This document shows, piece by piece, positions 60,037 to 64,000 of a stretch of 64,000 bases of DNA. Position 1 is the first letter of the stretch. The number at the start of each line of letters is the position of its first letter. A program made the translations under genes and the position numbers. The stretch spans positions 124,001-188,000 of the forward strand of contig WPIO01000151.1 of assembly GCA_009760855.2 (NCBI GenBank). Reading direction: 5' to 3'. This DNA is from Cristatella mucedo (Eukaryota > Bryozoa > Phylactolaemata > Cristatellidae). The notes under the pieces were generated by a model. The model was given only the letters and a program-made list of their open reading frames with translations, did not search any database and had not been told where the DNA came from.

Positions 60037-60891
60037 TCATGCACGAATCGTTATATTGATGTACTTATATACGCAAAGAGTTTTTTCTCCTTTTGTAGAT
60101 ATTCGTTCCTGGTGATTTACACGCTGGAATTTGTAATCCGGGCAATAGCACGGGGCTTCATATTAAACAAACACGCTTATCTTCGAGATCCCTGGAGCTA
60201 CATTGACTTTGTAGTCATTATAATATCGTAAGATCTTAGAAATATGTTACACTTCCTGCTGGACGTCGCGATCTGCAGTTTTGAGAACTCTCATTTGCTC
60301 ATTTCATGAGCATGCACATAGTTAGCCCATCAAGCAATTTTGATTTTGGATTTGTATTGTGAATGCCAAAAATGAAACACTAACCTGATGCTCAGTTGGC
60401 TATCAATAATATTGAGCCTTATCCGGATATAGGTATCTGAACGTCATCCTTCAGCAGGCAGGCTCTAAAAACGTTGCATACTTTCGTGTTCTCCGAGCGT
60501 GCAGAGTGTTCCGGGCGTTCAAGGGTATCGCCATTGTACCGGGTAAGCCGAGCTTGCATTCCTGTCGGTCTCTCGTCAACCTTATTACATTAAGATCCCT
60601 CTGCCTGTTTGCTAGCAAATGCACACTCGTCATCTTTCTCGTTGCATGCAGTAGAGCATCGCTATGTCTACTTCTCAGGTCTCAGGATGATGGTCAATAC
60701 ATTCTTGAACTCGTTCGTAAAACTCGCAGAGGCGTTCCTGCTGGCCTTAGTCATCATGGCGGTATTTGCGCTCATTGGTATGCAGCTGTACTCAGGAACA
60801 TTCAACCAGAAGTGTGTCAACATGAGCGGCTTTACAGAAGTCAACGAGTCGCTTGTGGACATCGAGTACTATGTATACATCAACAATGCTT
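49594..60891 (+). CDS. Gene B: second voltage-gated sodium/cation channel, N-terminal part (spliced)
   Basis: Five exons: 49594-50124, 57504-57727, 60099-60227, 60433-60542 and 60679-60891. All phases join (0, 2, 2, 1). They give about 402 residues from the start codon to the loop after domain I S5; the rest lies beyond the window. The order (PERFGRFPRNLYG, then TFVVISK, RFSASNSLYCFTPWNPLRK, S1, S2, FILNKHAYLRDPWSYIDF, S4, VPGLRMMV) is the family layout. It is a gene separate from gene A: it has its own start and promoter-like block, same orientation, 9.6 kb after the gene A stop. The head-to-tail pair suggests tandem duplication. Whether B is NaV1 or NaV2 cannot be told because no pore loop is inside. 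Confidence 0.9.
50195..50370. repeat. Pyrimidine-rich tract after the gene B exon 1 donor
   Basis: TCTCCCTCTCTCCCTTTCTC-like sequence, which keeps the exon 1 frame open by composition only. Confidence 0.8.
50752..50845. repeat. Short tandem repeat, about 40-bp unit
   Basis: GGACAGAGCCTCGACCAAAG followed by TGGGCGGG occurs twice, with a third diverged unit (GGACGGAGCCTCTACCCAAG). GGGCGGGGC/GTGGGCGGG resemble GC boxes. Confidence 0.8.
50988..51364. mobile_element. pogo/Tigger-like MITE with a SINE-A inserted
   Basis: The left end CAGTCAGCCCCCCGACGTAC and the right end, read in reverse, CAGTCGGCCTCCGACTTACG are imperfect inverted repeats. Both ends are flanked by TA (50986-50987 and 51365-51366), the Tc1/mariner/pogo target site. 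CGACTTACGA-type ends are usual in Tigger-like elements. No transposase is present. A SINE-A body lies inside at about 51130-51230. Confidence 0.72.
51130..51230 (-). mobile_element. SINE-A fragment nested in the MITE
   Basis: The minus strand reads CGCCACTGCAAGGCGGTATT, GATAGTCGTAAAGGTTCTTC and GCTTTACAAAAGAGGCTGTT, the SINE-A body and end. The tRNA-like head is absent. Confidence 0.75.
51510..51870 (-). mobile_element. LINE-A 3' end copy interrupted by a palindromic repeat
   Basis: (AAT)n, TAAAGCATCCACGGAAAACT, TTTCTTTCTAGGTGCTTTAC on the left; GCAGCATGCACAGCGTCAGC and GACGAATCGCAGGGAGTAAT on the right. Between them (51653-51775) is foreign repeated sequence. Confidence 0.8.
51653..51775. 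repeat. Tandem and palindromic repeat cluster
   Basis: CAGAGGTTTCATGCACAGGG occurs at about 51661 and 51710, with a third partial unit. The last unit meets its reverse complement head-on, giving the perfect palindrome CAGAGGTTTC-ATGCAT-GAAACCTCTG. Confidence 0.9.
52156..52315 (+). mobile_element. SINE-B copy, diverged
   Basis: TTAGTTCAGCTCAGTCGTCA, AAGGTGCTCGTCTCTGAAGA, GCGCTCGAGCCCTGCGGCAC, CAGTGCCTGGATAGCGATTT and CTCCTAGACCGTTATGACAA follow SINE-B order. Confidence 0.65.
52640..52735 (-). mobile_element. Diverged LINE-A tail
   Basis: TTACAGCGCCCAAAGAGAGC, TCAATCTCTATCCAAGTGCT and TTGCTGCAGGAAATAGAATC resemble the family's terminal region. Confidence 0.55.
52862..52880. repeat. (TAG)n
   Basis: Short trinucleotide run CTAGTAGTAGTAGTAGTGG. 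Confidence 0.9.
54090..54150 (+). mobile_element. LINE-A 3' tail fragment
   Basis: GTGCTTAGAAAGAGATTAAG, TTCTCTGAGGGCACTTTGCA and TGTATTATTATA. Confidence 0.75.
54272..56080 (-). mobile_element. LINE-A, longest copy, includes reverse-transcriptase domain
   Basis: From the (AAT)n tail (54272) the minus strand carries the 3' UTR, then the ORF end in two frames (KAKHRTTCFSESNCL and TSRLNFCNSLLALVLACAI). Upstream come the active-site region FYGDDTQL at about 55375-55400 (Y.DD motif, Gly for the usual Ala), PPG a little before it, and LVLLDLS.AF near 55680. Frameshifts and stops abound. It is the only copy of this family here that reaches the catalytic core. Confidence 0.88.
56385..56612. repeat. 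CTG-rich imperfect trinucleotide repeat
   Basis: GCTGCTG/GCTGGTG units interrupted by TTC and GAT triplets over about 225 bases. The frames on either strand (Gln/Ser/His-rich or Ala/Gly-rich) look compositional. Confidence 0.85.
57290..57366 (+). mobile_element. SINE-A 3' fragment
   Basis: TACTGCAAGCTGCGGTGATA, GCCGTTAAGGTTTTCCTGCC and TCTATACAAACGAAGG, directly upstream of gene B exon 2. Confidence 0.6.
57504..57727 (+). CDS. Gene B exon 2: pre-S1 segment and domain I S1
   Basis: Acceptor GCTTTATAG before 57504, donor GA|GTAAGC after 57727. Frame from ACC: TFVVISKSAGRNKITRFSAS, NSLYCFTPWNPLRKAIIRLT, SNQWFDYSILLVIVISCITM, ALDSAVYAPVSQPF. This is the family's TF.VLNK...I.RFSA..AL..F.P.NP.R..AI sequence before S1, and S1 itself. 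It starts in phase 0 and ends in phase 2. An overlapping frame with its own start codon (57460-57750) is a shadow. Confidence 0.92.
58529..58797 (+). mobile_element. LINE-A 3' UTR/tail copy
   Basis: CTTATTTAGGACAGCATTTA, TGTGATTCGTCCTTCATGTG, TGCATGTCACCCCTAACCAT, AAGCGCCTAGAGAGAGATTG and (ATT)n. A second short piece follows at 58798-58890: a minus-strand scrap (GTGAGTTCCTGGCTTT) and another AATCAAGTGCATTATTATGA end. Confidence 0.9.
59938..60030. repeat. (AT)n and (GT)n compound microsatellite
   Basis: AT runs to 60000, then (GT)15, about 70 bases before the acceptor of gene B exon 3. Confidence 0.96.
60099..60227 (+). CDS. Gene B exon 3: domain I S2 and S3 start
   Basis: A very strong acceptor (TTTTTTCTCCTTTTGTAG) precedes 60099; GTAAGA follows 60227. 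The first base completes the Glu codon begun in exon 2. It reads YSFLVIYTLEFVIRAIARGF, then ILNKHAYLRDPWSYIDFVVI and IIS. FT.IYT.E...KI.ARGF and F.LRDPWNWLDF.VI are the family equivalents. It enters and leaves in phase 2. Confidence 0.95.
60433..60542 (+). CDS. Gene B exon 4: domain I S4 voltage sensor
   Basis: Acceptor GGATATAG before 60433, GTAAGC after 60542; enters in phase 2, leaves in phase 1. It reads YLNVILQQAGSKNVAYFRVL, then RACRVFRAFKGIAIVPG. The charge ladder is R-R-R-R-K at every third place. Aligned from the conserved .I.VIPG end, NaV1 domain I has R-R-R-K, so gene B has one more outer arginine. The exon is short and has no useful start codon, so it is easily missed. Confidence 0.93.
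60679..60891 (+). CDS. Gene B exon 5: domain I S4-S5 linker, S5 and turret start
   Basis: Acceptor CTACTTCTCAG before 60679, donor GTGAGC after 60891, phase 1 on both sides. It reads LRMMVNTFLNSFVKLAEAFL, S5 (LALVIMAVFALIGMQLYSG), then the turret TFNQKCVNMSGFTEVNESLV with two N-glycosylation sequons (NMS, NES), and DIEYYVYINNA. The next exon, with the first pore loop, is not in the window. Confidence 0.94.
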
Positions 60892-61854
60892 GTGAGCTTT
60901 ATTATATTATTTTATGTCTTTTATCTTGGCCCACACTATACATTCCAATGTAAGTCCATCAAAATATATCCCAACATTTCACTATGTAACTCGAGCTTAT
61001 AAAAATTAATTTGCGGCGCTCAGAGAGCCTTAGCACGCTATTAGCCTGAATCTTTTACGATCTGCATTACAGTTGAGAATTACGACTATGTGTTTGTAAT
61101 GGGCTCGCAGAAACTTCTATTAAGGTTATGATCTTGAGAAGGCTTATAGCAGATTACTCCTATTCCGCATTGTTTGCAGTACTTGTGAAATTACTTATCC
61201 ATAAACCATAAATTGTAATGTCCACAATCAAAGGTATTTTTAACCTATCACAAGCAAGTAATCAGTAGATGATTTTGATGGCCACTTAATCGAGGGTTTC
61301 TCCTCATTCTACCAAAGTAAAGTAGAACGGACCATTGAGCATGCTTCCTCACCTTCGTTCCTGCTGGACTTTAACTGCTTGTCGTCATTCTCGGCTACTG
61401 TCTACTGTCACAGGCCAGTCTCTATTGAACTAGCATCTCAAATTATGCTAAGAGCTGATCTTATAGGCTCGGTACCTAAAGCTCTGCAGATGAAATGCAT
61501 AGATCTGTCGGTGCCCAAAATGAGAAACGATTGCAAATACTTACCTAGATTAATAGAGACTTACATAGATAAACCCTTAACGATGATGTCTATCTCAGCT
61601 GAAAACGGTGCCTGTCGGGCCGCTCGTTAAAAAGACTACACGAGAGAAAAATATTTCAAGGCACTTTCCTCCAGCGTCGCTGAGCTATTCTTCTCCAAGA
61701 TACTTGCACGGTTATTTGCCTAACATTGAAACGGTTACATTAGAGCATATAATCTTGGTAGCATGCTTCGATCGATATCTCTAATTTTTTATTCAATTAT
61801 ATCGCTAATTATTCTACTGCAGCTGCTCTTCTTTGGTTTCCAATGATTTCTGGA

Positions 61855-62132
61855 GTCCACTCTCTGGTGTCCCACTTCTCTGGAGTCCCACTTCTCTGGA
61901 GTCCCACTTCTCTGGAGTCCCACTTCTCTGGAGTCCCACTTCTCTGGAGTCCCACTTCTCTGGAGTCCCACTCTCTGGAGTCCAACTTCTCTGGAGTCCC
62001 ACTTCTCTGGAGTCCCACTTCTCTGGAGTCCCACTCTCTGGAGTCCCACTCTCTGGAGTCCCACTCTCTGGAGTCCCACTCTCTGGAGTCCCACTCTCTG
62101 GAGTCCCACTCTCTGGAGTCCCACTCGAAGCG
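61855..62132. repeat. Minisatellite, 15/17-bp units, about 17 copies
   Basis: Units CTCTGGAGTCCCACT (15 bp) and TTCTCTGGAGTCCCACT (17 bp). The first half is mostly 17-bp units, the last seven or so are 15-bp. One unit has GTGTCCC, one TCCAACT. All six frames stay open across it, giving Ser-Gly-Val-Pro-Leu and Leu-Glu-Ser-His type repeats; none is a gene. Confidence 0.97.
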
Positions 62133-62815
62133 TCCACATGTCAGCATTCGTTTAAATTAGCGTTTCCTTTTCCACACCAAAATTATTGTCTTCTTTGTTC
62201 CTGAATACGTTGCGTGCTTCTCAACTATGCATGATTCCGTGAATATTGCAACCCAGAGATCCTGCAAAATTCTGGGGCGGTGGCGACAGTGGCGGCGAGC
62301 ATCTGCTTGCACGCCTTAGCCTGCTGGCCTAAGCATCATACCTGTTTGCTTTTACATGCTTGATACCGTGCATGTCACCTGCTCGTCAATATCGTTTCTT
62401 TTGCTCATAGTTTTAAAGCAACTGGATCTAAATTAAATTCATTTAATGTAATATTCAGTAGACATTACAAAAATTATCACTATTGTTACTAGCAGAGTGC
62501 TAAACGTGTATCTATCCTACTTCAGCTAAGAGGCATCGGAGGATAAATATAAGTCGTTCATAATGGGATTGCTTAACGTTTGCTGCTCCACAAGGTTCGG
62601 CCTTTGGTCTCACATTTAAACTATATGCAAGCTCCCTCTGGGAATTTGAAATGCCAAATAAAATCTCGGGTTTTAGTCGCAGGCATTTGACGGGAAGATG
62701 CACCTCTCCTTAATCCATAGTAAGCTTTGCTGGCTATCCCACTCACTGATTTGACTAAAATCCTGCATGGATCACATTCTCTTTTGAATTGCTTCAAAAC
62801 TCCTAATGCTTCACG

Positions 62816-62888
62816 ACACCATGGTCAACCTCATAGTTATGGGCTAGAGTGACACCATGGTCAACCTCATAGTTATGGGCTAGAGTGA
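62816..62888. repeat. Direct duplication of about 37 bp
   Basis: ACACCATGGTCAACCTCATA with GTTATGGGCTAGAGTG occurs twice back to back without a visible change, so it is recent. Confidence 0.93.
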
Positions 62889-62904
62889 TGTATTGTTAAA
62901 GTTT

Positions 62905-63020
62905 CAAGACCCAACGCCAACGGTCTTGCCGAGGTGCCGGGCTCGAGCTCCGTGGCACATGTGAAGCGCCCGAATAGAGATTAAGCTCCTTTCGGACGCT
63001 ATACAAATGAATTATATTAT
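62905..63020 (+). mobile_element. SINE-B 3' two thirds
   Basis: GGTCTTGCCGAGGTGCCGGG, CTCGAGCTCCGTGGCACATG, TGAAGCGCCCGAATAGAGAT, TAAGCTCCTTTCGGACGCTA and TACAAATGAATTATATTATA. Confidence 0.78.
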
Positions 63021-63279
63021 ATTTTCTAGCACTTAAGATCGGATTATCTAGTATGGCTACATTGAAGTCTTTTATTAATCTGGCCGTCCGATTCTACGTT
63101 CTATATCTAGATTATTGCACCGGCTTTACTCTCAAATCGGCCCCATTATTACCTAAGCCAAATTCGTCAATATTCAGCCTAGTTATGCATGAGCAGTGAA
63201 TCAAACTAGTTTTCAATTTCCCGACACGTTTTCTAAGATTAGCCATACAATTGCTGCCTTCTACTTCGGAATTCGGTAC

Positions 63280-63560
63280 GTGGCACCAAGTGTCTGCAAC
63301 TGGTGCAAAACTCAGCAGCCTATCCAGACTTTAAAAACGGTAAAGCTCCCACACTACCGTATTTCTCTCAGAGCTTCTCTGCCTCCCGATGAAGCACAGA
63401 TTCAATCTAAATACTCGCTGTCTGTCTGCTAAGTCATATCATTCACTTGCACAAGCCTACCGATCCGGCTGTCATGCTCCTCCCAATGCGCTCCTATTAC
63501 TTTTCCCTCCGTCTTCGGTCACGTCAGCGCCTGAAGTCGGGAGATGGATTATGTCTGCGG
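63280..63560 (+). mobile_element. Decayed LINE-A piece
   Basis: TCTGCAACTGGTGCAAAACT (the LVQNSA region) is clear. TCATTCACTTGCACAAGCCT may be the SLHSLAPAY region. The rest is too changed to align by eye. Confidence 0.45.
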
Positions 63561-63764
63561 TCAGCGCCTGCAATAACTCTGTATCATTTAGGTCGCAACT
63601 GAGCATGCATTTGTCTTAGCTTTACCTTGGACCCAGCGGCCTTGTATTTTTGTTTCGGTTTTGTTACTTCAGGTTTCAGCTTCGACTACTCGCATGTGCA
63701 TGAATCGGCCAATTTTGCTAGCTAAAAAATAAAAAATAAAAAAGAAATAAAACATAAAAGCCCT

Positions 63765-63870
63765 AAACACTAAATTACAAACCCTAAAACCCTAAACGCA
63801 AAACCCTAAACCATAAACGCTAAACTCTAAAAACCCTAAAACCCTAAGCACTAAACCCTTAAGCTAAACC
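63765..63870. repeat. Degenerate CCCTAAA-type telomere-like repeat
   Basis: CCCTAAA or a one-base variant (ACCCTAAAACCCTAAACGC, AACCCTAAACCATAAACGCT) recurs about ten times in roughly 100 bases. The form is the seven-base plant-type unit, not the animal TTAGGG unit, and is interrupted by CACTAAA and CATAAAC. Confidence 0.8.
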
Positions 63871-63879
63871 ATTTAGCAG

Positions 63880-63945
63880 CAGAAAATGTCCTACCCCCAG
63901 GGGGAAATTGCCGGGAAATGTCCAGGGGGAAATTTTCGAATCCCC
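63880..63945. repeat. Short G-run duplication
   Basis: CAGGGGGAAATT occurs twice about 30 bases apart, with GCCGGGAAATGTC between, next to the CCCTAAA block. Confidence 0.7.
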
Positions 63946-64000
63946 GGATAACAGCTGTCTTAGAATTCAACAGTTAAGTTTATAACGGGCTTACCGTATA

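Larger units (their letters stand above)
57728..60098 (+). other. Gene B intron 2
   Basis: A 2.4-kb intron with a LINE-A tail at 58529-58797. At 58067-58080 there is a small palindrome (CTAGGCATGCCTAG). At 59107-59143 a 12-bp inverted repeat (ATTCGTATTGGC / GCCAATACGAAG) is present. The rest is unassigned. Confidence 0.6.
60892..64000 (+). other. Gene B intron 5 (continues past the window)
   Basis: I searched all frames for the domain I pore loop and did not find it. The intron holds the minisatellite, a small duplication, a SINE-B, a decayed LINE-A and the CCCTAAA-like block. Confidence 0.6.

Noticed and set aside
61379-61630. 83-codon frame as the missing domain I turret or pore exon of gene B
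   Set aside because: It lacks any pore-loop pattern and has no Trp-containing filter; splice borders were not convincing.
61789-62204. Five frames of 105-123 codons with pentapeptide-like repeats
   Set aside because: All come from one 15/17-bp minisatellite that has no stop in any frame; it lies in an intron of gene B.

Overview
This window is intron-rich animal DNA, most likely from an invertebrate. The coding parts are short exons with GT/AG borders, separated by kilobase introns. The introns are packed with non-LTR retrotransposon 3' ends, tRNA-derived SINEs, small DNA transposons and long (AT)n tracts. I cannot name the species. The channel type (NaV2-like, a class known from invertebrates and basal animals, not vertebrates) fits an invertebrate metazoan.

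Two voltage-gated sodium channel family genes lie head to tail on the + strand. Gene A (exons between 3110 and 39954) enters the window at the end of domain II S6. It runs through the II-III linker, domain III, the III-IV inactivation linker, domain IV, the EF-hand-like region and an IQ motif to a TAA stop. Gene B starts with an ATG at 49594, downstream of a GC-rich promoter-like block. Five exons are visible: the N-terminus and domain I S1 to S5 plus part of the following extracellular loop. It leaves the window before its first pore loop. Exon phases agree at every junction I could test except the first one in gene A.

Gene A looks like a NaV2 (DSC1/BSC1-type) channel. Its domain III filter position is Glu instead of Lys, and domain IV has Ala, as in the DEEA class. 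It also departs from known relatives: the III-IV inactivation triplet (IFM in NaV1) reads Thr-Leu-Leu with no Phe, and one arginine of the domain III S4 sensor is His.

Layout: 1-3109, LINE and hAT remnants with no gene A exon seen; 3110-39954, gene A with ten exons and repeat-filled introns; 39955-49200, intergenic, with LINE copies, purine/pyrimidine tracts and a long low-complexity open frame; 49200-49593, probable gene B promoter and 5' leader; 49594-60891, gene B exons; 60892-64000, the next gene B intron, with a 15/17-bp minisatellite and a degenerate CCCTAAA block.

Repeats: one LINE family (called LINE-A here, CR1/L2-like, ending in (ATT)n) occurs about twenty times. A second (LINE-B) has at least three copies. 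Two or three SINE families, a hAT-type MITE, a pogo/Tigger-type MITE with a SINE inside it, and a 131-bp element with 12-bp inverted ends are also visible. I saw no tRNA, rRNA or CRISPR.
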